DNA of 24,493 nt, taken from positions 1 through 24,493 of the forward strand of contig JAEXRD010000092.1 of assembly GCA_023438245.1 (NCBI GenBank), given 5' to 3'. The notes below the pieces were generated by a model, which was not told the DNA's origin, did no database searches, and saw nothing but the letters and a program-made list of their open reading frames with translations. The position numbers and the translations under genes were made by a program. This document shows positions 6,853 to 15,752 of the stretch, one piece after another. Every line of letters begins with the position of its first letter. Position 1 is the first letter of the stretch. The DNA comes from Pseudomonadota bacterium. GTDB taxonomy: Bacteria; Desulfobacterota; Desulfovibrionia; Desulfovibrionales; Desulfovibrionaceae.

Positions 6853-7758
6853 ATGCGAGGATACCTGTACGTTCTCTGCGCGGCGGCGCTCTGGGCGCTC
6901 ATCGGGCCACTGTCCAAGCTGGCCATCTCCCAGGGGGTGAACCCGCTGGAGGCCGCGTTCTGGCGCTCGGCCATCGGCTGGACGTTCTTCGCCGCCCACG
7001 CCCTGGCCACGAACTCCTGGCGGCTGCAGCGCGCCGATGCGCCCGCCGTGGGGCTGTTCGGCGTGCTGGGCGTGGCCACCCTGTTCGGGGCCTACATCAT
7101 GTCCATCCACATGGTGGGCGTGGCCCTGGCCTCGGTGCTGCTGTACACCGCCCCGGCCTGGGTGGCGGTGCTGGCCTGGCTGATGCTGGGCGAGGCCATG
7201 ACCCCGGCCAAGCTGCTGGCGCTGACCCTGACCCTGGTGGGCGTGGCCTGCGTCAGCCTGGGGCCGTCCATCGCCAGCGGCCAGGGCCTGGGCGCGGTGA
7301 ACGCCGCGGGCGTGCTGCTGGGCCTGCTCTCCGGCTTCAGCTACGCCACGTATTATATCTTCGGCAAACGCTACCTGGGCCGCTACGCCACGCCCACGCT
7401 GTTCCTCTACGCCCTGCCCGTGGGCTGCCTGTGCCTGCTGCCCTTTGTGCCCTTCGGGCCCAAAACGTCCCAGGCCTGGGCCACCCTGGCCCTGCTGGCC
7501 GCCACCACCACCTACGGGGCCTACAGCGTGTACTACGCGGGCCTGCGCAGGTTGGAGGCCACGCGCACGGCCATCGTGGCCACCATGGAGCCGGTGCTGG
7601 CCGCCGTGCTGGCCTACGTGTGGTGGGACGAACGCTTCGACGCCATGGGCTACCTGGGCAGCGGGCTGATCCTGGCCGCCGTGCTGTGCACCATCCTGGG
7701 CGGCAGGCTCAAAGCCGCCGCGACCGCTGCCACGGCCAAAAACGAGGCCCCGGCATGA
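6853..7758 (+). CDS. EamA-family (DMT superfamily) transporter
   Basis: A 301-aa inner-membrane protein with about ten hydrophobic helices arranged as two EamA repeats (roughly residues 5-135 and 150-285). The start MRGYLYVLCAAALWALIGPLSKLAI and the helix ending with VEP-like TMEPVLAAVLAYVWWDE are typical of drug/metabolite transporters that export amino acids or other metabolites. It begins one base after the stop of the cyclodeaminase gene with no ribosome-binding site of its own, so it is probably translated by coupling. Its last codon overlaps the addA start (ATGA). The substrate is unknown; a product or substrate of the preceding enzyme is the simplest guess. Confidence 0.88.
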   Translation: MRGYLYVLCAAALWALIGPLSKLAISQGVNPLEAAFWRSAIGWTFFAAHALATNSWRLQRADAPAVGLFGVLGVATLFGAYIMSIHMVGVALASVLLYTAPAWVAVLAWLMLGEAMTPAKLLALTLTLVGVACVSLGPSIASGQGLGAVNAAGVLLGLLSGFSYATYYIFGKRYLGRYATPTLFLYALPVGCLCLLPFVPFGPKTSQAWATLALLAATTTYGAYSVYYAGLRRLEATRTAIVATMEPVLAAVLAYVWWDERFDAMGYLGSGLILAAVLCTILGGRLKAAATAATAKNEAPA

Positions 7759-10700
7759 GCGCCAGCCCGTTCCGCCAGGTCAAGGCCAGCGCGGGGTCGG
7801 GCAAGACCTACGCGCTGACCCGGCACTTTCTGGACCTGCTGGGCCGGGCGCAGTCGCCGGACGAGTGCGCCACCTTCGCCTGCGCCGGGGCCGCGGAACG
7901 CCCGCAGGGCTACACCTGGCCGGAAATCCTGGCCGTGACCTTCACCAACAAGGCCGCCGCCGAAATGCAGGGCCGCGTGCTGGAGGCCCTCAAGGGGATC
8001 GCCCTCAAGCCAGGAGCGGAGACGGCCATCCCCCAGGCCAGGGCCGAGCGCCTGCTGCTGGACATCCTGCGCCACGCCTCCAAGCTGGGCATCCGCACCA
8101 TCGACAGCCTGCTCAACCTGCTCATGCGCCAGTTCGCGCTGGACCAGGGGCTCAGGCCCGACTTCGACATCGAGTTCGATGAGCGCAAGGTTCTGGGCGA
8201 GCTGCTGCAAGCCTTCCTGGCCCGCTGCGAGGAGCCGGGAAGCGCGGGCGCGGAGGCCTCGGCCCTGTACGACCAGGCCGTGAAGACGCTCATCGAGCAC
8301 GAGGACAAGGACGGCTTCTGGCTCCAGGACGCCCTGCGCGAGCGCATGATCGAGCTGACGTCCGTCCTGGCCAGCACCGCCCGGGAAGGCCGGCGCTTCA
8401 CCACCGACCAGGCGCGCATGGCCGACCTGCTCAGCCCCAGCTACGCGCGCATGAGGCTGGCCGCCGAGGCCATGGGCGCGGCCATCGAGGGCGAAGGCCT
8501 GAGCGCGGCCAAGCATTTCCTGACCCTGCTGGCCAAGTGCCAGGAGGGGGAACTCTTCGGCGGGCTGCCGGACAGCGCCTACCTGCGCAAGGAACACCTG
8601 GACGAGTGCCTGAACAAGGCCAGCAAGGGCGCGGCCTCCCCGGACGCCCGCGCGGCCTTTGACGAATTTCTCGCCGCCAGCGCCGAGTACGTGCTGGCCC
8701 AGGCCATCCTGGAACCGGCCTATGCCCTGGCCCCCTGCGTGGAGATCGGCCAGCGCCTGTCCGACGGCCTGCGCGAGCACCAGCGCGACCGGGGCTGCCT
8801 GTTCGGCTCGGACCTGGCCGGGCGCGTGGTCTCCGCCCTGGAGGACGGCGACGGCGTTCCCGACGCCTTCTGTCGGCTTGGAGAGCGCCTGCACCACCTG
8901 CTGGTGGACGAGTTCCAGGACACCAGCGCCGACCAGTGGCGGGCCATGCTGCCCCTGGCGCAGGAGTGCCTGGCCAAGGGCGGCAGCCTGTTCTACGTGG
9001 GCGACGTGAAGCAGGCCATCTACGCCTGGCGCGGCGGCGACGCCGGGCTGTTCGACCGCGTGGGCCAGGACGAGGAGCTCACGGCCATGTCCGGCGGCCT
9101 GAACGCCTGCTCCCTGCCGGACAACTGGCGCAGCGCGCCCGCGGTCATCGATTTCAACAACGCCATGTTCTCGCGCCTGGAGAAAACGGAAGAAGGCCCG
9201 GACGTGCCCCGCGAGCTGGCCGAGGCCCTGCTTTCCGATGCCCCGGAGGAGGTCAGGGACGACCTGTGCGAGGCGCTCAGCGCCGCCTTCGCGGGCTGCG
9301 CCCAGGGCTTCCCGCAGTCCAAGGAGGCCGAGGTTCCCGGCTACGTGCACCTGCGCCTGTTGCCCATGGCCGCCAAGCGCGAGGTCGAGGCCATGAGCCT
9401 GGACGCCCTGGCCGACATCGTGGCCCGCGTGCGCCAGCGCCGCCCCTTAAGCGACATGGCCGTGCTGGTGCGCACCAACACCCACGCCGACCTGGTGTGC
9501 GACCGGCTGGTGCGCGAGGGCGTGCCCATCATCACGGAGAACAGCCTGCTGCTCTCGCGCCACCCGCTGGTGCGCCAGCTCATCGCCCTCTTGCGCGTGC
9601 TGGACGCCCCCGCCGACGACGTGGCCTTCCTGGAGCTGGTCAGCGGCTCGGAGCTGTTCCTGCCGGAGAGCGGCCTGTCGCCCACGGACATGCTGGACTG
9701 GGTGAGCGGCCTGGCCCAGGAACGCAGGCGCGGGCTCATGCAGCGCTTCCGCGAGGATTTTCCGGCCACCTTCGACCGGCTCATCGGCCCGTTCCTGCGC
9801 CAGTCCGGCCTCATGCGGCCCTACGACCTTCTGTGCGCCGCGCTGGACTGCTTCCAGGCGCGCCAGCGCCACCCGGAGGCCGAGCTGTACATCCGCAGGC
9901 TGCTGGAAGTGGCGCACCTGGCCGAGGAGCAGGGCGCGGGCAGCGTGGCCCGCCTGCTGGAGTTCTGGGACGAAAAGGGGGCCGAGGAGAAGGTGCCCCT
10001 GCCCGAGGGCAGCGACGCCGTGCGCATCCTGACCATCCACAAGGCCAAGGGCCTGCAGTTTCCCGTCACCATCGTGCCCTTCCACAACTGGCCCGGCGAC
10101 CGCATCAAGGAATACATCCCCGTGGAGCACTGCGGCCACACGGTGCTCACACGCCTGACCAAGGCCCTGGGCGCGCCCTGGCACCGCCGCCTGGCCCAGA
10201 TCGTGGCCGAGCAGGTGAACCTGCTCTACGTGGCCTGGACCCGCGCCGAGGAGGAGCTGTACCTCGTTTCGCCCGGCGTTGGCGGCAAGCGCACGCTGGG
10301 CATGGTGCCCATCATCCTGGAACGGCTGGTGGACCCGCCCGCCGAGGCGGCGGAACTGGACTGGGGCGTGGCCCCGCCCTGCCCCGCCGAGTCCTGCGAG
10401 CCCGCGCCCAGGGACGAGCCGCCCCTGCCGGACATCCCGCCCCTGGAGGACGCGCCCAAATTCCTGGGCTGGCTGCCGCGCCTGCGCGTGTACCGCCATA
10501 CCCTGGATGATGCCGGTCCTGTCGATTCCGTGGACGAGCGCACCCGCGGCAAGCTGGCGCACAAGGCCGTGGAGCTGCTGCGCACCACGGGCGACAACGA
10601 AGCCGACGCACGGCGCGCGACGACCCTGGCCCTGCATGAATTTCCCGAGCTGCGCGCCGTGGCCGCCGAGGTCCGCCAACGGCTGGAACGCGAAGTGGGA

Positions 10701-11036
10701 GCCATGCTGCGCTGGCTGCTGGCCCAGGCCGAGCTGCGCCCGGCCCTGGAAGCCGCTTCCGCCCCCTCTGGCAGCGGCGGCGGCGAGCTGACCATCCTGG
10801 CCCCGGACGGCGCGTTCCTGCGGCCGGACCTACTGCACATCGAGGCGCAGGGGGCCACGGTGCTGGAGTTCAAGACCGGCGCGGCCAGCCCGGACCACGC
10901 CCGCCAGTTGCGCACCTACCTGGAGCTGGCGCGCGGCCTGGGCGAGGTGGCCCCCGGCGCTGCCGTGCGCGGCTTCCTGGTCTACCTGGACCGCCGCGTC
11001 GTCGAGCCCGTGGCGCTTGAAGGAGGCGCGGCATGA
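7755..11036 (+). CDS. addA: AddA-like helicase-nuclease (UvrD/RecB family)
   Basis: A 1093-aa ATP-dependent 3'-5' helicase with a C-terminal nuclease, one half of an AddAB-type enzyme that processes double-strand breaks for RecA. The Walker A ASAGSGKT is at residues 11-18. Walker B is VDEFQDTS (Asp385-Glu386), followed by YVGDVKQAIYAWRGGD. Motif V/VI segments are ILTIHKAKGLQFP (about 758-768) and NLLYVAWTRAEEELYL (from 822). The C-terminal RecB-like nuclease shows His936 (GKLAHKAV), Asp1025 (RPDLL) and Glu1038-x-Lys1040 (EFKTG), then a Q..Y motif. Nuclease residues therefore look intact. ATG 7755 overlaps the transporter stop and has GAGG upstream; the frame is open further upstream, but that is non-homologous. 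The partner gene follows with a 4-bp overlap. AddA is preferred to RecB because an AddB-like protein, not RecC/RecD, is next door. Confidence 0.9.
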   Translation: MSASPFRQVKASAGSGKTYALTRHFLDLLGRAQSPDECATFACAGAAERPQGYTWPEILAVTFTNKAAAEMQGRVLEALKGIALKPGAETAIPQARAERLLLDILRHASKLGIRTIDSLLNLLMRQFALDQGLRPDFDIEFDERKVLGELLQAFLARCEEPGSAGAEASALYDQAVKTLIEHEDKDGFWLQDALRERMIELTSVLASTAREGRRFTTDQARMADLLSPSYARMRLAAEAMGAAIEGEGLSAAKHFLTLLAKCQEGELFGGLPDSAYLRKEHLDECLNKASKGAASPDARAAFDEFLAASAEYVLAQAILEPAYALAPCVEIGQRLSDGLREHQRDRGCLFGSDLAGRVVSALEDGDGVPDAFCRLGERLHHLLVDEFQDTSADQWRAMLPLAQECLAKGGSLFYVGDVKQAIYAWRGGDAGLFDRVGQDEELTAMSGGLNACSLPDNWRSAPAVIDFNNAMFSRLEKTEEGPDVPRELAEALLSDAPEEVRDDLCEALSAAFAGCAQGFPQSKEAEVPGYVHLRLLPMAAKREVEAMSLDALADIVARVRQRRPLSDMAVLVRTNTHADLVCDRLVREGVPIITENSLLLSRHPLVRQLIALLRVLDAPADDVAFLELVSGSELFLPESGLSPTDMLDWVSGLAQERRRGLMQRFREDFPATFDRLIGPFLRQSGLMRPYDLLCAALDCFQARQRHPEAELYIRRLLEVAHLAEEQGAGSVARLLEFWDEKGAEEKVPLPEGSDAVRILTIHKAKGLQFPVTIVPFHNWPGDRIKEYIPVEHCGHTVLTRLTKALGAPWHRRLAQIVAEQVNLLYVAWTRAEEELYLVSPGVGGKRTLGMVPIILERLVDPPAEAAELDWGVAPPCPAESCEPAPRDEPPLPDIPPLEDAPKFLGWLPRLRVYRHTLDDAGPVDSVDERTRGKLAHKAVELLRTTGDNEADARRATTLALHEFPELRAVAAEVRQRLEREVGAMLRWLLAQAELRPALEAASAPSGSGGGELTILAPDGAFLRPDLLHIEAQGATVLEFKTGAASPDHARQLRTYLELARGLGEVAPGAAVRGFLVYLDRRVVEPVALEGGAA

Positions 11037-13993
11037 GCACGCCCGCCCAATCAATCCGGCCCATCCAGATCATCCCCTGGAGCCGGGACTTCATCCAGCC
11101 CCTGGCCGACGTGCTGGCCCGCGAGGCGCAGGACGGCTCGCTGGCCGCCACCCGCGTCATCTTTCCGCACAACCGCCCGGCCCGCCACCTCAAGAGCGCG
11201 CTGGCAGCCCACCCGCTCATGCCGCGCCCGGCCATCCTGCCGCGCATGCAGTCGCTGGACGAGTTCCTGCGCCAGCTCAGGCTTGCCCTTTCGCCCCAGC
11301 CGCTCAACCGCGCGGGCAGCCTGGACCGCATCGGCCTGCTCCACGGGGTTGTGCGCGAACTGGGCCTGAAAGGCGGCCCGCTCTCGGCGCTGGACGCCAC
11401 CCCGCGCGAGTTCTTCCCCTGGGGCGCGCGCCTGGCCGGGCTGCTGGACGAACTGGCCGCCCAGGGCGTCACGGCGCAGAGCATCACCAACATCTCCGGC
11501 GAGGTGCTGCCCTGGGCCGAGGCCCTGCTCGGCCAGCTCGCCGCCATCGACGCGGCCTACCGCGAGGCCCTTGGCGCTCGCGGCTGGACCACGCCGGGCC
11601 TGGACGCCCGCTGGCTGGCGGACAACCAGGAGCAGGTGGCCGACGCGCTGGAGGGCCAGCACATCATCCTGGCCGGGTTCTACGCGCTCTCCGGCACGGA
11701 GGAGGCCATCTTCCGCCTGCTCTGGTCGCGCCTGGGCGCGCGCCTGTTCTGGCACACGGACCCGATGCTGGCGCTCGGCGACGCCCCGGACTGGGCCGCG
11801 CGCGAGCACGCCGCCTGGCTGCGCCGCTGGAACGCCCGCGCCGAGCTTGTGGTTGAACCGGACCAGTCCGCCCCGCGCCAAATTCGCAGACTGTACGAAG
11901 GCTTCGACCTGCACTCCCAGCTCCACGCCCTGGAGCGCGAGCTTGCCGTCCTGCCCGACGCCAGCTCCACGGCCATCGTGCTGCCCGACCCCGGCGCGCT
12001 GGTGCCCGTGCTGCACCACCTGCCGGAATCCACGGCCAAGGAGCTGAACATCAGCATGGGCTACCCGCTGGCGCGCTCCTCGCTGGCCCAGCTGGTGGAA
12101 TGCCTGCTCACCCTGCACGAGAACGCACAGACGGGAGACGGCACCGGCCGCTGCCACTGGCGCGACCTCATCGCCCTGGCCCGGCAACCCGGCCTGCGCA
12201 TGCTGGAGCTGGGCGGCGAGCGCCCGCTGGCCAGCCTGCTGCGCGCCTGGGAGCGCCACATCCGGGCCTCCGGGGCGTTCCAGTCGCCCTCGGAATGGCT
12301 GCCCGTCTACGAGGCGGACCAGTTCCAGGCCGGTGAGGAGGAGGTCCGCGCCCTGTTCGCCCGCGTGATCAGCGTGTGCTTCGACAATTTCCGGTCCGCC
12401 ACGACGCTGCGGGCGCTGGGCACTGCCGTGTCCGAGCTGTGCGCCCTGCTGCGCGAGTACGGCGGCGAGGTCTGGCACACCTTCCTCATCGACGCCGAAT
12501 GCCTGCTGCGCCTGTGGCAGTCCGTGGTGCCGGAGCTCACCGGGTCCATCCTGGCCGACGAGGAGTACGACCAGGGCCTGCTGTTCCTCATCCTGCGCCA
12601 CCTCATCGACCTGGAGCGCGTGTCCTTCGAGCCGGAGCCGCTTGCGGGCCTGCAGGTGCTGGGCATGCTGGAGACGCGCCTGCTGCGCTTCGACAGGCTC
12701 TTCGTGCTGGACGCCACCGAGGACAAGCTGCCCGGCACCGGCGCGCCCGATCCGCTCCTGCCCGATCCCCTGCGCCGCGCCCTGGGCCTGCCCGGCTCGC
12801 GCGAGCGCGACAACGTGGCCGCGCACAACTTCTTCCGCCTGATGAACGGCGCGCGCGAGGTCTGCGTGCTGTACCAGGCCGGAACCCGCCCCGGCGCGCT
12901 GGAGGGCAAGAGCGTGCGCTCGCGCTACGTGGAGCAGCTGCTCTGGGACGAGGAGCGCCGCACCGGCGAGCTCATCAAGCCCGCGCCCATGGCCGAGACG
13001 CAGGCCCCGCTCAGGCTGGTGGACTTCCCCGTGTCGGCCATCCTGCCCCGGCGAAGGGCCCTGCCCGTCACGGACGAGGTGCGCGCCCGGCTCTCGGCGC
13101 ATCTGGGCTCGCGCGGGGTGACCCCCTCCTCGGTGGAGGACTACCTGTCCTGCCCCAAGCTGTTCTATTTCCGCCGCGTGCTGGGCCTGCGGGCGCTGGA
13201 CGAGGTGGCCGAGGAAGGCGACCGCGCCCGCTTCGGCGAGGTGGCGCACCAGGCCCTGCGCCGCTACCTGGAGCCGCGCCTGGGCTCGCCCATCCTGGCC
13301 GGGCAGCTCGACAACGACCAGGAGCGCCTGCGCCTGCACGCCATCCTGGCCGACGAGCTCTCCGCCGGGGCCTTCGCCCTGGACCTGCCCTACGACGCGC
13401 GCACGGCGCTGGCCGCCGCCGCCCGCGAGCGCTTCTCCCGCTTCCTGGAAAGCTTCCCGGCCACCACCGTGGTGGCCCTGGAGCGCCAGGCCGAGGCCAC
13501 CGTGGCCCTTGCGGACATCCTCGTTCCGCTTGCGGGCCAGTTCGACCGCGTGGACCTGCGCGAGGGCGGCCACGTGGTGCTGGACTACAAGACCGGCAAG
13601 GTGCCGGACAAGGGCGGCGCGCCCTGGCTTGACTCGGCCCTGTTCGGACGTATCTCTGAGTGTGGGCCCGGCGGGCCGGAGGCCGAGGAGCTGCTGGCCT
13701 CGCTGTCGGAGCTGGAGCTGGACGTGCAGCTGCCGCTGTACCTGCATCTGCTGGCGGCGCAGGGGGATTTCACCCCCGTGAACGCCGCCTGGGTGGAGCT
13801 TGGCAAAAGCGGGGCCGAGCGCCCGCTGTTCGGCCAGGACGTGTCCGGCGAAGAACGCCGGGAGGTCATCGAAACCCGCGCCCCGGCCCTGCTGCGGCTG
13901 GCGCTGGGCCACATGCTGGCCGCGCCGGAGCTGTGCGCCAGGCCGGGCAGGCGCTGCGACTGGTGCGATTTCGCCGGTCCGTGCCTTTCTTGA
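11033..13993 (+). CDS. addB: AddB-like nuclease subunit with Fe-S cluster motif
   Basis: A 986-aa partner of AddA. The N terminus (IIPWSRDFIQPLADVLAREA) resembles alphaproteobacterial AddB and has no Walker A motif, so it probably does not use ATP there. A degenerate helicase fold is expected in the middle. The C-terminal PD-(D/E)XK nuclease shows GEVAHQAL, Asp838 and Asp841 (FDRVD) and LDYKTG with Asp851 and Lys853. Four cysteines, Cys707 in SCPKLFYF and Cys975-x2-Cys978-x5-Cys984 at the end, match the spacing of the AddB iron-sulfur staple. The start overlaps the addA stop (ATGA) with AAGGAGG 7 bp upstream. The protein is co-translated with AddA and should form a two-nuclease heterodimer. 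Confidence 0.88.
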   Translation: MSTPAQSIRPIQIIPWSRDFIQPLADVLAREAQDGSLAATRVIFPHNRPARHLKSALAAHPLMPRPAILPRMQSLDEFLRQLRLALSPQPLNRAGSLDRIGLLHGVVRELGLKGGPLSALDATPREFFPWGARLAGLLDELAAQGVTAQSITNISGEVLPWAEALLGQLAAIDAAYREALGARGWTTPGLDARWLADNQEQVADALEGQHIILAGFYALSGTEEAIFRLLWSRLGARLFWHTDPMLALGDAPDWAAREHAAWLRRWNARAELVVEPDQSAPRQIRRLYEGFDLHSQLHALERELAVLPDASSTAIVLPDPGALVPVLHHLPESTAKELNISMGYPLARSSLAQLVECLLTLHENAQTGDGTGRCHWRDLIALARQPGLRMLELGGERPLASLLRAWERHIRASGAFQSPSEWLPVYEADQFQAGEEEVRALFARVISVCFDNFRSATTLRALGTAVSELCALLREYGGEVWHTFLIDAECLLRLWQSVVPELTGSILADEEYDQGLLFLILRHLIDLERVSFEPEPLAGLQVLGMLETRLLRFDRLFVLDATEDKLPGTGAPDPLLPDPLRRALGLPGSRERDNVAAHNFFRLMNGAREVCVLYQAGTRPGALEGKSVRSRYVEQLLWDEERRTGELIKPAPMAETQAPLRLVDFPVSAILPRRRALPVTDEVRARLSAHLGSRGVTPSSVEDYLSCPKLFYFRRVLGLRALDEVAEEGDRARFGEVAHQALRRYLEPRLGSPILAGQLDNDQERLRLHAILADELSAGAFALDLPYDARTALAAAARERFSRFLESFPATTVVALERQAEATVALADILVPLAGQFDRVDLREGGHVVLDYKTGKVPDKGGAPWLDSALFGRISECGPGGPEAEELLASLSELELDVQLPLYLHLLAAQGDFTPVNAAWVELGKSGAERPLFGQDVSGEERREVIETRAPALLRLALGHMLAAPELCARPGRRCDWCDFAGPCLS

Positions 13994-14010
13994 ATACACA
14001 GAGGAGAACC

Positions 14011-14454
14011 ATGAAAGTCGCCGAGGGCCGCATTGGCCGCGTGTTCGTGTTGAGGTTGGAGGACGGGGACCGCCTGCCGGAGTGCCTGGAGCGCTTCGCC
14101 GCCGAAAAGGGCGTGAAGCAGGCCTTCTGCTCGCTCATCGGCGGCATCGGTAGCGGCCAGATCGTGGTCGGGCCGGAAGACGGCTCGGTAATGCCGCCCA
14201 AGGCCATGCTGGCCAAGATCATCGGCGAGCACGAGGTGGCCGCCGTGGGCACCCTGTTCCCGGACGAAACCGGCACCCCGAAGCTGCACATGCACGGGGC
14301 CTTCGGCCGCAAGGACGAGACCCTGCTCGGCTGCATCCGCCCGGGCATCGACGTGTGGACCATCGGCGAGCTGGTGGTCATGGAGTTCGAGGGGCTGCCG
14401 CTGAAACGCAGGCGCGACCCGGCCACGGGCTTCGAGCTGCTGGAAGTGAAATAG
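14011..14454 (+). CDS. PPC domain (DUF296) protein
   Basis: A 147-aa single-domain protein of the PPC/PCC family, called DUF296 and found fused to AT-hooks in plants but alone in bacteria. The conserved core is visible: KGVKQAFCSLIGGIGSGQIVV, then KLHMHGAFGRKDETLLGCI, where the His-x-His pair is the usual metal-binding site, and GIDVWTIGELVVMEFEG. Family members are trimers; the bacterial role is not settled, and the name 'DNA-binding' is inherited from plant relatives. It has a strong GAGGAG site at 14001-14006, lies 17 bp after addB and 2 bp before lhgO, so it belongs to the same transcript. Confidence 0.83.
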   Translation: MKVAEGRIGRVFVLRLEDGDRLPECLERFAAEKGVKQAFCSLIGGIGSGQIVVGPEDGSVMPPKAMLAKIIGEHEVAAVGTLFPDETGTPKLHMHGAFGRKDETLLGCIRPGIDVWTIGELVVMEFEGLPLKRRRDPATGFELLEVK

Positions 14455-14456
14455 CC

Positions 14457-15677
14457 GTGCAGACCGCCGACATCCTCATCTGCGGCGCGGGCGTGGTGGG
14501 GCTGACCCTGGCCCGCGACCTCGTAGCCGCCGGGTTCGGCAACATCCTCGTCATCGACAAGGAGCCCGAGGTGGGCAGGCATGCCTCCGGGCGCAACAGC
14601 GGCGTGCTGCACGCGGGCATCTACTACGCCCCCGGCAGCCTGCGCGCGGTGTCCTGCCTGCAGGGCAACCAGCGCATGAAGGAATACTGCCGCGAGCGCG
14701 GCCTGCCCCTGCTGGAGACCGGCAAGGTCATCGTGGCCCGCGACGAGAGCGAGCTGCCCACCCTGCGCGAGCTGCATGACCGCGCCACGCAAAACGGGGC
14801 CAAGGTCGAGCTCATCGACGACGCCCAGCTCTCCGAGATCGAGCCCAACGCCAAGAGCGCGGGCCAGGCGCTGCTCTCGCACTACACGGCGGTTGTGGAC
14901 CCCAAGGCCATCATCAAGAGCTTCCAGAAGGACCTGGAGGACAGCGGACGGGTGCGCCTGCGCTTCGCCACCGGCTTTGTGGGGCTCAAGGAGGAAACGG
15001 ACAAGGGGCTGGTGGTGCGCACCACCGGCGGGGACATCTCCTGCGGCTTCTTCGTCAACGCGTCCGGCGCCTACGGCGACGTGGTGGCCCATGCCTTCGG
15101 CCTGGGGCGGCGCTACCAGCTCGTGCCCTTCAAGGGCATCTACAAGAAGCTCAAGAAGCACAGGGCCCACACCATCCGGGGCAGCATCTACCCGGTGCCG
15201 AACATCAAGAACCCCTTCCTGGGCGTGCACTTCACGCGCGGGGCGCACGGCGACGTCTACCTGGGCCCCACGGCCATCCCGGCGCTGGGGCGCGAGAACT
15301 ACGGCATCCTCTCCGGCATCGACGCCGAGGCCCCGGCCATCCTGCTGCGCGACGCGCTGCTGTTCCTGCGCAATCCCAAGTTCCGGGGCGTGGCCCTGGA
15401 GGAGCCGCGCAAATACTTCTTCAAGCACTTTTTCAACGACGCGCGCAAGCTGGTGAAGGAACTTTCCCCGGACGACATCGAGTCCAGCCCCAAGGTAGGC
15501 ATCCGCCCCCAGCTGGTGGACGTGGAGAAGAGCGAGCTGGTCATGGACTTCGTCATCGAGGGCACGCTGCGCAGCGTGCACGTGCTCAACTCCATCTCCC
15601 CGGCCTTCACCAGCTCGCTGTTCTTCTCCGGCATGCTGCTGGGCGAGCACATCGCGCCGAGGCTCTCCAGGCTTTGA
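14457..15677 (+). CDS. lhgO: L-2-hydroxyglutarate oxidase/dehydrogenase
   Basis: A 406-aa FAD-dependent enzyme of the DAO family that oxidises L-2-hydroxyglutarate to 2-oxoglutarate, passing electrons to oxygen or the quinone pool. The dinucleotide-binding motif GAGVVG is at residues 10-15, and acidic residues at 34-36 should hold the FAD ribose. The next conserved stretch, ASGRNSGVLHAGIYY (43-57), is diagnostic for LhgO/L2HGDH. Later GIRPQLVD and SPAFTSSLFFSGML also match the family. The start is taken as GTG 14457, directly after the PPC stop, because homology begins there; an ATG 102 bp upstream in the same frame lies inside the PPC gene. It is probably a metabolite-repair enzyme. Confidence 0.88.
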   Translation: MQTADILICGAGVVGLTLARDLVAAGFGNILVIDKEPEVGRHASGRNSGVLHAGIYYAPGSLRAVSCLQGNQRMKEYCRERGLPLLETGKVIVARDESELPTLRELHDRATQNGAKVELIDDAQLSEIEPNAKSAGQALLSHYTAVVDPKAIIKSFQKDLEDSGRVRLRFATGFVGLKEETDKGLVVRTTGGDISCGFFVNASGAYGDVVAHAFGLGRRYQLVPFKGIYKKLKKHRAHTIRGSIYPVPNIKNPFLGVHFTRGAHGDVYLGPTAIPALGRENYGILSGIDAEAPAILLRDALLFLRNPKFRGVALEEPRKYFFKHFFNDARKLVKELSPDDIESSPKVGIRPQLVDVEKSELVMDFVIEGTLRSVHVLNSISPAFTSSLFFSGMLLGEHIAPRLSRL

Positions 15678-15752
15678 GCCCCAACGATTTCCGGGGCCTT
15701 GACAAGATGATTGAAACAGGAAACAAGGCCCACAACAAAGCGAGGTCCCTCT

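Noticed and set aside
4827..7079. Extension of the DUF3124 frame to 904 codons
   Set aside because: It would run antisense to the cyclodeaminase-like gene and out of frame through the pseudouridine synthase gene. The signal peptide starting at 4826 marks the real N terminus.
11051..13999. 982-codon minus-strand open frame
   Set aside because: It is an exact shadow of addB with low-complexity Gln/Gly/Ala/His composition. The plus strand has clear nuclease and Fe-S motifs.
15678..15697. GCCCC/GGGGC hairpin after lhgO as a terminator
   Set aside because: The stem is 5 bp with a 10-nt loop and no T-tract, too weak to call.
15699..15739. Consensus TTGACA before the FabK-like gene as a promoter
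   Set aside because: No acceptable -10 is found 15-19 bp downstream (the positions read AACAAG or similar). A promoter in this 75-bp gap is possible but not supported.
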